Source: Nocardia panacis
Lineage (GTDB): Bacteria; Actinomycetota; Actinomycetes; Mycobacteriales; Mycobacteriaceae
DNA: 64,000 bases
NCBI RefSeq assembly: GCF_003598715.1
Contig: NZ_QZFU01000016.1
Span: forward strand, 186,001-250,000
Direction of reading: 5' to 3'
This document shows, in pieces, positions 22,431 to 31,627 of this stretch (positions are counted from its first letter, which is position 1; the number at the start of each line of letters is the position of its first letter). The notes beneath the pieces are model-generated. The model did not search any database, was not told the DNA's origin, and saw nothing but the letters and a program-made list of their open reading frames with translations. A program made the translations under genes and the position numbers.

Positions 22431-23248
22431 CCGAATTCGCCGGACCCGCCTGGCTTTTCTGCCCCGCCGACCGGCCCGAGCGCTACGCGAAGGCCGCGGC
22501 GGTCGCCGATGTCGTCATCCTCGATCTGGAAGACGGTGTGGCACCGGCCGACAAGGCCGCCGCGCGCAAGGCGCTGGTCGAGACACCGCTGGATCCGGCC
22601 CGCACCGTGGTGCGGGTCAATGCCGCGGGCACCGAGGAGCAGGTCCGCGATCTGGCGGCGTTGGCCGCCACCGGGTACCGGCGACTCATGCTGCCCAAAT
22701 GCGAATCGGCCGAACAGGTCACGGCGCTCGACGGGTACGAGGTGATCCTGCTGATCGAATCGCCGTTGGGTGCGCTGACCGTCGAACGATCGGTGCGGGC
22801 GGACAACGCGATCGGTGTCATGTGGGGTGCGGAGGATCTGGTCGCCGGACTCGGCGGCAGTTCCAGCCGCACCGCCGAGGGCGGGTATCGCGAGGTGGCC
22901 CGCCATGTTCGGTCCACGGTGCTGCTGGCCGCCAAGGCGTACGGCCGTCTCGCGCTCGACGCGGTCTACCTCGATATCCGCGATCTCGACGGGTTGCGCG
23001 CCGAGACCGCCGACGCGGTCGCGGTGGGCTTCGACGCCAAGGTCGCCATCCACCCGAGCCAGGTGCCGGTCATCGCCGAGGGCTACGCCCCGTCCGAGCA
23101 GGAGATCGCTTGGGCGCAGCGCGTGCTCGCCGCTGCGCCCGAGCATCGCGGGGTGTTCGCCTTCGAGGGCACTATGGTGGACGCCCCCGTGCTGCGGCAC
23201 GCCGAACAGACCTTGCGGCGCGCGCCGCGCGGGAGACAGCAGCACTAG
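22427..23248 (+). CDS. citE: CitE-like acyl-CoA lyase (HMG-CoA / malyl-CoA lyase type, Rv2498c-like)
   Basis: This 273-residue TIM-barrel lyase has DVVILDLEDGVAPADK (metal-binding acidic residues near 33-36), LLIESPLGAL with a conserved glutamate, VMWGAEDLVAGLGG, and AIHPSQVPVI. No other citrate lyase subunits are present. The M. tuberculosis counterpart acts in leucine and itaconate breakdown, cleaving hydroxyacyl-CoA to acetyl-CoA plus acetoacetate or pyruvate. The start overlaps the maoC stop in ATGA. Confidence 0.87.
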   Translation: MTEFAGPAWLFCPADRPERYAKAAAVADVVILDLEDGVAPADKAAARKALVETPLDPARTVVRVNAAGTEEQVRDLAALAATGYRRLMLPKCESAEQVTALDGYEVILLIESPLGALTVERSVRADNAIGVMWGAEDLVAGLGGSSSRTAEGGYREVARHVRSTVLLAAKAYGRLALDAVYLDIRDLDGLRAETADAVAVGFDAKVAIHPSQVPVIAEGYAPSEQEIAWAQRVLAAAPEHRGVFAFEGTMVDAPVLRHAEQTLRRAPRGRQQH

Positions 23249-23264
23249 TTCAGGAGGATTTGCG

Positions 23265-25199
23265 GTGCAACCACAGTGGGTGCCCACCGAACAGGGTATC
23301 GCCGAGGCGAAGCTCACCGACTTCGCGAAGTTCGTCGCGGCCCGCACGGGCACGACCACCTCGGACTACCGCGAGCTGTGGCAGTGGTCGGTGCGCGATC
23401 TGGCCGGCTTCTGGGGCGCGGTCTGGGACTATTTCGAACTCGGCCCCATCGCGGGCGAGGTGCTGGCGAATGCGGAAATGCCAGGTGCGCAGTGGTTTCC
23501 GGGCACCACCCTGAACTATGTCGACCAGGTGCTGCGCCAGGCCCGCACCGACCGGCCCGCGATCCTGCAGGCCCGCGAGGACGGCACCGTCGCGGAGGTG
23601 TCGTGGTCGGAATTGCTCGGCCGGACAGCGGCGCTCGCCCACACCCTGCGCTCGCTCGGCGTCGAGTCGGGCGACAGGGTGATCGGCTACCTGCCCAACA
23701 TCCCCGAGACCATCGTGGCCTTCCTGGCCACCGCGAGCCTCGGCGCGGTGTGGAGCGCCTGCGGCCAGGACTATTCGCCCAAGGCGGCGCTGGACCGACT
23801 CGGGCAATTGGAGCCGAAGGTGCTGATCACCGCCGACGGCTACCGATTCAATGGCAAGCAGCACGACAAGCGCGCCGATATCGCCGCGCTAGCGGACGGA
23901 TTGCCGGCGTTGGTCGCAACGATCGCCATATCCCAACTGGGACTGGAAGTTCCGAACAGCACCGGATGGGCCGAGGCCACAGCCGATCAGGATGCCGAAC
24001 TCGTCCCCGAGCAGGTCGCCTTCGACCATCCGCTGTGGATCGTCTTCTCCTCCGGCACCACCGGACTGCCCAAGGGGATCGTGCACGGACACGGCGGCGT
24101 CGTGCTCGAACACCTCAAAGCCCTTGTGCTGCAAACCGATATCGGCCGCGAGGACACCTTCCTCTGGTACACCAGCCCCAGCTGGATGATGTGGAACTTC
24201 CAGATCGCCGGACTGCTGGCGGGCACCACCATCGTCACCTACGACGGCAGCCCGGCCTATCCCGCACCGGATGCCTTGTGGCGCATCGCCGCCCAGGTCG
24301 GCGCCACCGTCCTGGGCACCAGTCCCGGCTATGTGCTCGGCTGCATCAAGGCGGGCGCGGTGCCACGCACCGAACACGACCTGTCCCGACTGCGCACCGT
24401 CGGCATCACCGGCGCGACGCTGCCCACCTCCTCGGCACTGTGGCTCGGCGCGAACATCGGCGAACACGTGCAGATCAACTCGATCAGCGGCGGCACCGAT
24501 GTGGTGTCGGCCTTCATCGGCGCCGTACCCACCGTCCCGGTGTGGCCCGGTGAGCTGTCCGCACCGCTGCTCGGCGTGGCGCTCGACGCCTTCGATGAGA
24601 AGGGCGCCTCGGTGCGCGGCGAGGTCGGCGAACTGGTCATCACCGAGCCGATGCCGTCCATGCCGGTCCGCTTCTGGCGCGACGAGGACGGAAAGCGTTA
24701 TCACGACGCCTATTTCGACGACTTCCCCGGCGTCTGGCGCCACGGCGACTGGATCACCATCACCGAGCGCGGCAGCATCGTGGTGCACGGCCGTTCGGAT
24801 TCGACGCTGAACCGGCACGGCATCCGGATGGGCAGCGCCGATATCTACCAGGCCGTCGAACAGCTGCCCGAGATCGCCGAGGCGCTGGTCATCGGGGCCG
24901 AACAGCCCGACGGCGGTTACTGGATGCCGCTGTTCGTCACCCTCGCCCCCGGCGCGGAACTCACCGAGGAACTGAAGGCGCGCATCGTGGGCGCCATTCG
25001 CACCGAGGTCTCCCCGCGCCACGTCCCGGACGAGATCATTCTCGCACCGGGCATTCCGCACACCAGGACCGGCAAGAAGCTCGAGGTGCCGATCAAGAAG
25101 CTGTTCCAGGGCGCCGAGGCCGCCCGCGTGGTGGAGCGCAGTGCGGTGGACGATCCGGAGCTGCTCGACTGGTACGCCGCCGTGCGACCGGGTAGGTAG
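23265..25199 (+). CDS. Acetoacetyl-CoA synthetase (acetoacetate-CoA ligase)
   Basis: The 644-residue adenylating enzyme opens with the AACS-type N-terminus (LWQWSVRDLAGFWGAVWDYF). It has the phosphate loop SSGTTGLPKGIVHGHGG near residues 260-275, WYTSPSWMMWNF, SGGTDVVSAF and a C-terminal GKKLEVPIKKLF lysine. It activates acetoacetate with ATP and CoA. The start is GTG at 23265 with a perfect AGGAGG seven bases upstream. It ends the leucine operon, where it would capture the acetoacetate released by the lyase. A strong terminator follows. Confidence 0.92.
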   Translation: MQPQWVPTEQGIAEAKLTDFAKFVAARTGTTTSDYRELWQWSVRDLAGFWGAVWDYFELGPIAGEVLANAEMPGAQWFPGTTLNYVDQVLRQARTDRPAILQAREDGTVAEVSWSELLGRTAALAHTLRSLGVESGDRVIGYLPNIPETIVAFLATASLGAVWSACGQDYSPKAALDRLGQLEPKVLITADGYRFNGKQHDKRADIAALADGLPALVATIAISQLGLEVPNSTGWAEATADQDAELVPEQVAFDHPLWIVFSSGTTGLPKGIVHGHGGVVLEHLKALVLQTDIGREDTFLWYTSPSWMMWNFQIAGLLAGTTIVTYDGSPAYPAPDALWRIAAQVGATVLGTSPGYVLGCIKAGAVPRTEHDLSRLRTVGITGATLPTSSALWLGANIGEHVQINSISGGTDVVSAFIGAVPTVPVWPGELSAPLLGVALDAFDEKGASVRGEVGELVITEPMPSMPVRFWRDEDGKRYHDAYFDDFPGVWRHGDWITITERGSIVVHGRSDSTLNRHGIRMGSADIYQAVEQLPEIAEALVIGAEQPDGGYWMPLFVTLAPGAELTEELKARIVGAIRTEVSPRHVPDEIILAPGIPHTRTGKKLEVPIKKLFQGAEAARVVERSAVDDPELLDWYAAVRPGR

Positions 25200-25203
25200 A
25201 CAA

Positions 25204-25240
25204 ATCGGCCCGCCACCCGAATTCCGGGTGGCGGGCCGAT
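25204..25240. terminator. Bidirectional intrinsic terminator (16-bp perfect stem)
   Basis: Bases 25204-25219 and 25225-25240 are exact reverse complements around the loop AATTC. It lies between the convergent acetoacetyl-CoA synthetase and mycolyltransferase genes, five bases after one stop and sixteen before the other. Confidence 0.85.
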
Positions 25241-25255
25241 CAGTCTGTCAGGGGA

Positions 25256-26290
25256 TCAGGAGACTCCCATACCCTCCGCGAGCACCGGCCAGGAAGCGGG
25301 CAGGGTCCGCTCCCACAGCGGCCAGTTGTGGGTGCCGTCCGAGAACTGGTAGGTGGCCGGAATATTCAGCGATTCCAGGCGATTCTTCAGATTCGCGGTG
25401 CAGGTGTTGGTGGCGGCCTCGATGAGCATCCCGGCGCCCAGGTTGATCGAACCCGAAACCGGGCCGCCCTCGGTCATGTAGGTCTCGACATCCTTCGCGG
25501 CGGGAATGCCGCTGCCGCTGGCGATGAACAGCTTGGTGCCGCGCAGCTTCTCCGCATTGACCACCGGATCGTTCTGCGCCCACAGCGGGCTGTCCGTCGG
25601 ACCGTACATATTCTTGGTGTCGCCGCTGGCCCAGGTCTCCACGGCCAGCTTGACGAACTTCTGCCCCATCGGATCGGAGGTCTGCGCGCAACCGCTGTAG
25701 GCGGCGACGGACTTCCACAGCCCCGGCTTGGCCTCGGCCAGCGCCAGCACCGCCGTACCCGAGGTGGACAGGCCCGTGAGCGCGTTGACACCCGAGGACC
25801 CGAGGGTGCTGTCGAGCAGCGGCGGCAACTCCTCGGTGAAGAAGGTGCGCCACTTGTTCATGCCGAGCACCGGATCGGCCTGCAACCAATCGGTGTAGTA
25901 GCTGCCGCGCCCGGCCAGCGGCTCGATGATATTGATCGGCTTATCGCCCAGCCAGTCCAGCGCCTTGGTCTTGTCGTGCCAATTCGCGGTTCCCTCACCG
26001 CCGTCCAAGCCGACGAGCATGTAGAGGTTCGGCGCGGGCTTGGATTCGTCCACCGGCCGGTGCACATCGATCGGGATCTCGCGATCCATCGCCGCCGAGT
26101 ACACCTTCAGATGCCAGAGCCGCCCCTCCTTGGTGACCGAAGTCACCGACGACGACTTGGTCGCATCCGCCGTGGCGACCCCGCCGAAGAGGCCTGCGGT
26201 CAGTGTCGCCGTCAACGCCAATGCGGCGGCCTTGGCCACGGCGAACGTCGCACTCCTTCGGAGAGTGGATCGTCGCGTCATTCGTATCAC
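25256..26290 (-). CDS. Secreted mycolyltransferase / antigen-85-family esterase
   Basis: The 344-residue protein begins with a basic stretch and a hydrophobic signal peptide (roughly 12-42). It carries the esterase D/antigen 85 fold: LVGLDGGEG near 93-100, nucleophile Ser175 in GLSTSG, and a late histidine in FSDGTHNW. Such enzymes transfer mycoloyl groups between trehalose mycolates and arabinogalactan at the cell envelope. There is no C-terminal cell-wall anchor. The ATG at 26281 (MTRRST) is an alternative start. It is the main evidence that the host makes mycolic acids. Confidence 0.88.
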   Translation of the reverse strand: MIRMTRRSTLRRSATFAVAKAAALALTATLTAGLFGGVATADATKSSSVTSVTKEGRLWHLKVYSAAMDREIPIDVHRPVDESKPAPNLYMLVGLDGGEGTANWHDKTKALDWLGDKPINIIEPLAGRGSYYTDWLQADPVLGMNKWRTFFTEELPPLLDSTLGSSGVNALTGLSTSGTAVLALAEAKPGLWKSVAAYSGCAQTSDPMGQKFVKLAVETWASGDTKNMYGPTDSPLWAQNDPVVNAEKLRGTKLFIASGSGIPAAKDVETYMTEGGPVSGSINLGAGMLIEAATNTCTANLKNRLESLNIPATYQFSDGTHNWPLWERTLPASWPVLAEGMGVS

Positions 26291-26749
26291 TCCTCAAACA
26301 TTGGCGGCGCGCTTCCGTTCCGCTATGTCCTCCGGAAGATCCGAATCGTTACAGCGTTCGCCGGAGGCCGCCGACTCGGTAATGTAAGATCCCGCCGATC
26401 GATTGCGCGATCGGCTCGACAATTCGGGACAGTCACCGCGATCGCCGTTGGCACGCGCAGGTCACCGGGCCGATGGCGGCCCACAGAGACGAAAGATGCG
26501 GGCGGGGTAAAGCTTCCCGCTCGGGGCTGCACCAGAGTTCACGCACACAGGCCGTGGTGACCATGACGTGGCGGATGGATCGGCTTCGCGCCACGGGAAA
26601 CCCACCGCATCAGCCTATTGTCAGGACCACACCTCCAGTAGCCCGATTTCTAGGGTCATGGACACGCTACCCTACCGCGCACCGGCGCACGTCGCCGGGT
26701 CTCTTCCGGCCGCACGGTGCCCACGAATCCCGGTGCGACGCGGCCGTTT
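26291..26749. other. Intergenic region upstream of the mycolyltransferase
   Basis: This 459-base gap between two minus-strand genes should hold the mycolyltransferase promoter and the kinase terminator. An inverted repeat GCCGATCG-N6-CGATCGGC lies at 26394-26415. A short hairpin CCGGCG-CACGT-CGCCGG at 26682-26698 may end kinase transcription. Frames crossing the gap look like shadows. Confidence 0.45.
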
Positions 26750-28555
26750 TCAGCGACGCGCGTGCAACCAGCGCGCGGTGCGGCGGGAGATGGCCAGCAG
26801 CAGCAGGAACGCCGCGAACAGCAGCACCACCATGCCGGAGTCCTCGAAGATCCGCAGGTGCCGGACATAACCCCAGGTGATCTCCAACAGCGACTTTCCG
26901 ATGGTCGCGAGGCAGCCGAGCACCACGAGCGTGCGGCCGCCGCGCCGCCGCAGCGCCAGGGCGAGCGCTCCCGGCAGCAGGAACAACGCCATCACCGCGT
27001 ACCCGGCCAGCGGTTCGATCGCCTCGAATCGCGCGACCTGCCGCGCCGATGCGGCGCCCGCGAACCACATCGACCACACCGCCTCGGCCCGCATCGCGGC
27101 GTACATCCCCAGGACGAACGCCAGCACCACCACGGTCCATGCGGTGAACGCACCTGCCGATCGCGAACCCGATCCGGCCTGCGCGGGTCGCGACGCCGTA
27201 TCCCGGCCTACGACAGGACTTTTCCCTGGCGTCGCCGGATTGTCCCGCACACCGGCCTCTTTGCGTGCAGCCGGGACATCCCCGGCCTTGCGCGCGGCCT
27301 CCTGTCGGCCAGGAGACTGCCGCGCGCCTTCCAGATTCCGTGCGGCATAAGGGTTCCCGGTCACAGCCGCGTTGCCGACGGGGAGTCCGCCACCCGCGAC
27401 CCGACCCGGATTCGTCCGGACGACTCCGCCCGCGGCGTGGCCCTGTGCACCACCGACCGCATGCTGTCCCGTGCCCCGGCCACCGGGAACCTGCGGGAAT
27501 CCGCTCTGCGCGGCACTGGTGGGAGCGGGTGCGCCACTTGCCAACCGGGGCGCGCCCATCGAATTCCCGGCCATCGCCTGCGCGGTCCGATGCGGATTCG
27601 CGGCATGCCCCGGCCCCATCGACGCACCGGTCTGCCCCGCTTGGGAATTCCGATGCGGGGGAATGTGCACCCCCGGCAGGTGGTGCGCGGGACCGAGCAT
27701 GGTCGGCGCGCGCCGCGCCGCCTGCGCCCCGCTCAGCGCCGCCCGCGCCGACGCCACGAATTCGGTGCAACTGCCGAATCTTTCGGCGCGAGACTTGCCC
27801 ATGGCACGGGCGATGACGGCATCCAGGGCGGGAGGCAGGTCCGGGCGACCGAGCGGGGGAACAGGACGGGAGAGGTGTCCGGTGATGACCTGACCCGGAT
27901 TGTCCCCCGCGAAGGGCGCGGCGCCGGTGAGCAAAGCGAACAGGGTGCAGGCGAGAGAGTACTGGTCGGCCCGATGATCGACGACCTCGCCGGAGAGCTG
28001 TTCGGGAGAGGCGAAAGCCAGTGTGGCGGTGAATGTTCCGGTGACCGTCAGATGCGTGTTGGAATTCTGGAGCCGCGCGATGCCGAAGTCGGTGAGCACG
28101 GCCCGCTCCGCCCGGCCCGCCGCCGGCGCGGCCAGCAGGATATTGGCGGGTTTGATGTCGCGGTGCAGTACGCCCTGCGCGTGGGCGTAGTCCAGCGCCT
28201 CGGCGGTGTCCTCGACGATGCGCAGGGCGCGCTCCACCGCCAGCGTGCGAATATCGAGCCGGGCCGCATCGATACCCTGCACGTATTGCATGGCGATCCA
28301 CAGGTGGCCGTTGTCCACCCCGCGATCGTGGATACCGACAATGCCCGGATGATCCAGTCGTGCAACGACATTGGCCTCCCGGTCGAAACGCGCCCGCATC
28401 TCCGCATCCGAGGAGACCGACCGATTCAACAGCTTGAGCGCCACCATGCGCGGCAGCCGCGGATGCCGCGCGAGGAACACCGTCCCCATTCCGCCCTGTC
28501 CGAGTACGCCTTCGATGACATACCCGGCGAACGTCGCGCCTACCTCGACTTCCAC
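26750..28555 (-). CDS. Serine/threonine protein kinase with four C-terminal membrane segments
   Basis: The 601-residue PknB-like kinase has GQGGMG (19-24), ATP-binding Lys41 (VALKLL), Glu60, catalytic HRDIKPAN with Asp133, and DFG at 156-158. A long Gly/Ala/Pro-rich linker (about 290-465) separates the kinase from a C-terminal block of four hydrophobic segments. There is no PASTA or other extracellular sensor domain. I chose GTG at 28555 because GGAAGG lies six bases upstream and the kinase domain begins at once; upstream residues look non-coding. The membrane block is unlike standard actinobacterial Pkn proteins, and its role is unknown. Confidence 0.9.
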   Translation of the reverse strand: MEVEVGATFAGYVIEGVLGQGGMGTVFLARHPRLPRMVALKLLNRSVSSDAEMRARFDREANVVARLDHPGIVGIHDRGVDNGHLWIAMQYVQGIDAARLDIRTLAVERALRIVEDTAEALDYAHAQGVLHRDIKPANILLAAPAAGRAERAVLTDFGIARLQNSNTHLTVTGTFTATLAFASPEQLSGEVVDHRADQYSLACTLFALLTGAAPFAGDNPGQVITGHLSRPVPPLGRPDLPPALDAVIARAMGKSRAERFGSCTEFVASARAALSGAQAARRAPTMLGPAHHLPGVHIPPHRNSQAGQTGASMGPGHAANPHRTAQAMAGNSMGAPRLASGAPAPTSAAQSGFPQVPGGRGTGQHAVGGAQGHAAGGVVRTNPGRVAGGGLPVGNAAVTGNPYAARNLEGARQSPGRQEAARKAGDVPAARKEAGVRDNPATPGKSPVVGRDTASRPAQAGSGSRSAGAFTAWTVVVLAFVLGMYAAMRAEAVWSMWFAGAASARQVARFEAIEPLAGYAVMALFLLPGALALALRRRGGRTLVVLGCLATIGKSLLEITWGYVRHLRIFEDSGMVVLLFAAFLLLLAISRRTARWLHARR

Positions 28556-28787
28556 ACGAAACCTTCCGGCCGACCAACCGTCGCAGCATAGCCGCCTGCG
28601 AGGGGTCGCGTCAGCGTCGATCTCTTCCATCCGGGACAAGTCGCGCGGGGTGGTCCGCGTCAGCCGCCCAAGGAATTCCGGGCCTGCGCGACCGGTCGGT
28701 GTCGCGGATCGGCCGCCGCGAACCAGCCATCGGCGTGTTGCCCCGAACACACCGCGACCTGGGGAAACTACGCCCCCACCAGGTCGT

Positions 28788-28793
28788 TACCAT
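28788..28793 (+). promoter_or_regulatory. TANNNT -10 element, probable leaderless start
   Basis: TACCAT ends seven bases before the ATG at 28801, where no Shine-Dalgarno sequence is present. In mycobacteria and relatives this spacing places the transcript start on the ATG itself. A palindrome CGACCGGTCG at 28689-28698 could be the operator. Confidence 0.45.
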
Positions 28794-28800
28794 TGCTCGC

Positions 28801-30048
28801 ATGAGTGTCGACAATCGCCGAAAGGCACGCGAGGCGAACCTCGGCGACCCGGCACCCGGGGAGGTGCGCCGCCGACCGAAGAATCGCCGCGCGCAGATCG
28901 CCGCCGCCTCGGCGGCCGCCTTCGGCGCACAGGGCTACCACGGCGTCAGCATGGACGATATCGCCACCGGCCTCGGCATCAGTTCGGCCGCGCTCTATCG
29001 GCACTATCCGAGCAAATACGCACTGTTCCACGAGGAGCTGATGCGGGTGGGCCGCGCCATGACCGACGCGGTCCGGCTACCCGCCGAGTCCGAGCGGCAC
29101 ACTCCCGAGCAGCGCCTGCGCCAGGTGCTGGAGGCCCTCATCGCGGCCACCATCGACAATCGTGCCACCGTCACCCTGGTGCGCTGGGAGGGCCGCTATC
29201 TCGAACCCGCGGACCAGGCCCTGCTCAACGAGCAGCAGTCCGCCGTCCTCGGCGTGCTCGGCACGCAACTGCACGAACTGCGCCCCGAACTCGACACCAA
29301 CGAGCTGCGGCTGCTGCGCGCGGCCATGCTCAGCGCCGTCACCAGCATCGCCGACCATCACGCCGCACTGCCCGCGAAATCCATTGCCCGCCTGCTGGCT
29401 TCGACCTGCTGGACCCTCGCCCTGGCCGTGCTTACGCCGGAACGTCCCGGCCCCATCGCCCCCGCCGCGCTCGAGATCCCGGATTCGTTCAAACACGAAC
29501 TGCTGCTGCACAAGGCGGTCCAGCTATTCCACGACCGCGGCTACCCGAATGTCAGCGTCGAGGAGATCGCCACCGCCGCAGGGCTTTCCGCCGCCTCGGC
29601 CGTCTATCGCTTCTATCGCGGCAAGAGCGATCTGCTCGCCGCCGCGTTCCGTCGCGCCGCCGAGCGGGTCTCCGGTGCCATCGGCCCCGCGGTCGCCGCC
29701 GCCACCAGTTGCGAGGGCGCACTCGTCTCGCTGATCGACCAGTACGTGGCGGGGTCGTTCGCCGAGCGCGACCTCAGCTTCGTGTATTACACGGAGTTCC
29801 AACACGTTCCGCCGGAGGAACGCACCGTACTGCGCAATATCCAGCGGCTCAGCGTGGAGGAATGGGCGCGGCTGCTGCGCGAGGTGCGCCCCGAACTCTC
29901 CCCCGCCGAGGCTCGATTCCTCGTGCACGCGGGTTTCGCGCTGGTGGTCGATCTCGGCCGGTCCTTCGGCAATGAGCCGCTGGCCGATCAGGACCGGGTG
30001 CGCCTGCTGGTGCAGTCGGCCCTGTTCGGACGTCCGGCCCTGACCTAG
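28801..30048 (+). CDS. Tandem TetR regulator (two TetR units in one chain)
   Basis: This 415-residue protein contains two TetR N-terminal HTH domains, each followed by a ligand-type helical domain. The first HTH is near 28-80 (MDDIATGLGISSAALYRHYP), the second near 228-280 (VEEIATAAGLSAASAVYRFY). Ordinary TetR proteins are about 200 residues and dimerise, so this chain may act as a built-in heterodimer. The start is supported by the TANNNT box rather than by a ribosome-binding site. It is divergent from the Ser/Thr kinase gene by 245 bases. The target and ligand are unknown. Confidence 0.88.
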   Translation: MSVDNRRKAREANLGDPAPGEVRRRPKNRRAQIAAASAAAFGAQGYHGVSMDDIATGLGISSAALYRHYPSKYALFHEELMRVGRAMTDAVRLPAESERHTPEQRLRQVLEALIAATIDNRATVTLVRWEGRYLEPADQALLNEQQSAVLGVLGTQLHELRPELDTNELRLLRAAMLSAVTSIADHHAALPAKSIARLLASTCWTLALAVLTPERPGPIAPAALEIPDSFKHELLLHKAVQLFHDRGYPNVSVEEIATAAGLSAASAVYRFYRGKSDLLAAAFRRAAERVSGAIGPAVAAATSCEGALVSLIDQYVAGSFAERDLSFVYYTEFQHVPPEERTVLRNIQRLSVEEWARLLREVRPELSPAEARFLVHAGFALVVDLGRSFGNEPLADQDRVRLLVQSALFGRPALT

Positions 30049-30060
30049 GGCCAGGGCCCT
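30047..30060 (+). terminator. Weak hairpin after the tandem TetR gene
   Basis: AGGGC and GCCCT pair around CAGG immediately at the stop codon and are followed by TTTCTC. The stem is only five bases, so this is a weak candidate. The remaining bases to 30324 hold nothing I can support. Confidence 0.3.
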
Positions 30061-30324
30061 TTCTCGGGACTTCGAGACAGGACCCGGGTCGGGCTGCCGG
30101 GGCGTGCCCCTTCATCAGCGCCCCGGCAGACCCGTGCGATCGACCGGCCCTGGTCGACCACCATTCGGTTGGTCCGATGCGCGCCGCTGAGGATCGGCGG
30201 CAGGCGCATACGCTCGACGCTAGGGGTGTCCGGACCCGCGCACATCAGGGTCGGGCCGACCCGATTGCTGATATTTCGCGGCGTCAATGCCCCTTGCGGG
30301 ATGGCCGAAAGTTCATCGGCCCGG

Positions 30325-31437
30325 TCATGGACACAGCGCGTGGCCCACCATCGCGAGGCGGTCCGGGTTGCCAACTTCCTGACTGTTGAAGGCGAACGTC
30401 ACGGCCAACCCCTGCCGGGTCACCCCGGACAGCGTCGAGAACCCGTGAATACCCCCGCTGTGACCGAAATATTCCACACCGCACGGCAATTGGACTCGAC
30501 CGATACCGAGCCCGTACTGTGCCCCCGGTCCCTCATCGATCGGCACGCCATCGAGCATCTGCGCCAATTGCGCCCGCGGCACCACCCGCCCGGCCAGCAG
30601 CGCGGTGAGGAAGCGATTCACATCCGCGCCCGTGGAGACCAGCGCGCCCGCGCTCCACGGCACCGAAGGTTCGATACGCGAGACATCGGTGACCTTCCCG
30701 TTCACCGTCTCGTATCCCGTCAGGTGCGGCCCGCGAATCTCCCGCTCCCCGGCAGGCGGAAGGTAGGTGTCCCGCAATCCGAGCGGCTCCAGGATCCGGC
30801 GCGTCAACTCGTCGGCATATGTTGCGCCGGTGACCTTTTCGATCAGCATCCCGGCGACGATGTAGTTCGTATTGCTGTAGCGGTATTTGCTGCCCGGCGC
30901 GAATTCCGCCGGATGCTCGAGCGCGACCGCGACCTCCTGCTCGGGTGTCGTCGGTCGAACCGTCCCGAGCTCGTCCACCCTGGGATCGTCGGGGAGATCC
31001 GGAATACCGCTCTGGTGCCGCAGAATCTGGCGCACCGTGATCCCCCGCCCGTCGATCCCATTCCCCCGCAGCAACCCCGGCAGATACGTCTCGATCGGCT
31101 CATCCAGCCCGATCTTCCCCTCCCCCACCAATTGCATGATCACCGCACTGGTAAACGTCTTGGTGACACTGCCGATCCGCACCCGCCACGCTTGATCCAC
31201 CGAAAGCGGCACCCCCGCCGCTCGGTCCCCAACCCCACTGGCCCGCACCACATCCCGGCCGTTCTCACTCACCGTCGCCAACCCCCCTGGCGCCCCCGCC
31301 CGCACCACCCCATCAACATCCCCCTGTACCTTCTCCATTCGCTCCCCCGTGATCGACTCCGCGACCCCCACCGACCCCCCCCACCCCACCAACCCCCAAC
31401 CAAGCGCCACCACCCCGATACCCGCCAAAAGTCGCAT
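30325..31437 (-). CDS. Secreted serine hydrolase, beta-lactamase/D-Ala-D-Ala carboxypeptidase family
   Basis: This 370-residue protein has an N-terminal hydrophobic signal segment (residues 3-27). The active-site motifs are Ser90-Val-Thr-Lys93 (GSVTKTFT), Tyr187-Ser-Asn (YRYSNTNY) and a late HSGG in place of KTG, as in class C beta-lactamase-like esterases and DD-peptidases. The ATG at 31437 is chosen because the signal peptide begins there. Substrate uncertain; resistance to beta-lactams should not be assumed. Confidence 0.87.
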   Translation of the reverse strand: MRLLAGIGVVALGWGLVGWGGSVGVAESITGERMEKVQGDVDGVVRAGAPGGLATVSENGRDVVRASGVGDRAAGVPLSVDQAWRVRIGSVTKTFTSAVIMQLVGEGKIGLDEPIETYLPGLLRGNGIDGRGITVRQILRHQSGIPDLPDDPRVDELGTVRPTTPEQEVAVALEHPAEFAPGSKYRYSNTNYIVAGMLIEKVTGATYADELTRRILEPLGLRDTYLPPAGEREIRGPHLTGYETVNGKVTDVSRIEPSVPWSAGALVSTGADVNRFLTALLAGRVVPRAQLAQMLDGVPIDEGPGAQYGLGIGRVQLPCGVEYFGHSGGIHGFSTLSGVTRQGLAVTFAFNSQEVGNPDRLAMVGHALCP

Positions 31438-31627
31438 ACCCGCACGATAACCCGCACCACCCCCCACCACATCAGGGCCAACCCTGACTTCCCTCCCCAA
31501 TCCTCCAGAGGTGATTTTTATTTCCCGCAGGGAACGTGTTCGATTAAAAATTTTCGGCAATATCGAAGTCGAGGGACCGCACTATTCTCGGTGGGCGAGA
31601 TGGTATCGAGGTATGAAAGAGGGACGG

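Noticed and set aside
26473..26880. Plus-strand frames between mycolyltransferase and kinase genes
   Set aside because: They partly overlap the kinase 3' end in antisense and have shadow-like composition.
30045..30374. 109-residue minus-strand frame
   Set aside because: It overlaps the end of the serine hydrolase in another frame, has no ribosome-binding site and no family pattern.
30325..31437. Serine hydrolase as a resistance beta-lactamase
   Set aside because: It has SxxK, YxN and HxG motifs shared by many esterases and DD-peptidases; nothing points specifically to beta-lactam hydrolysis.
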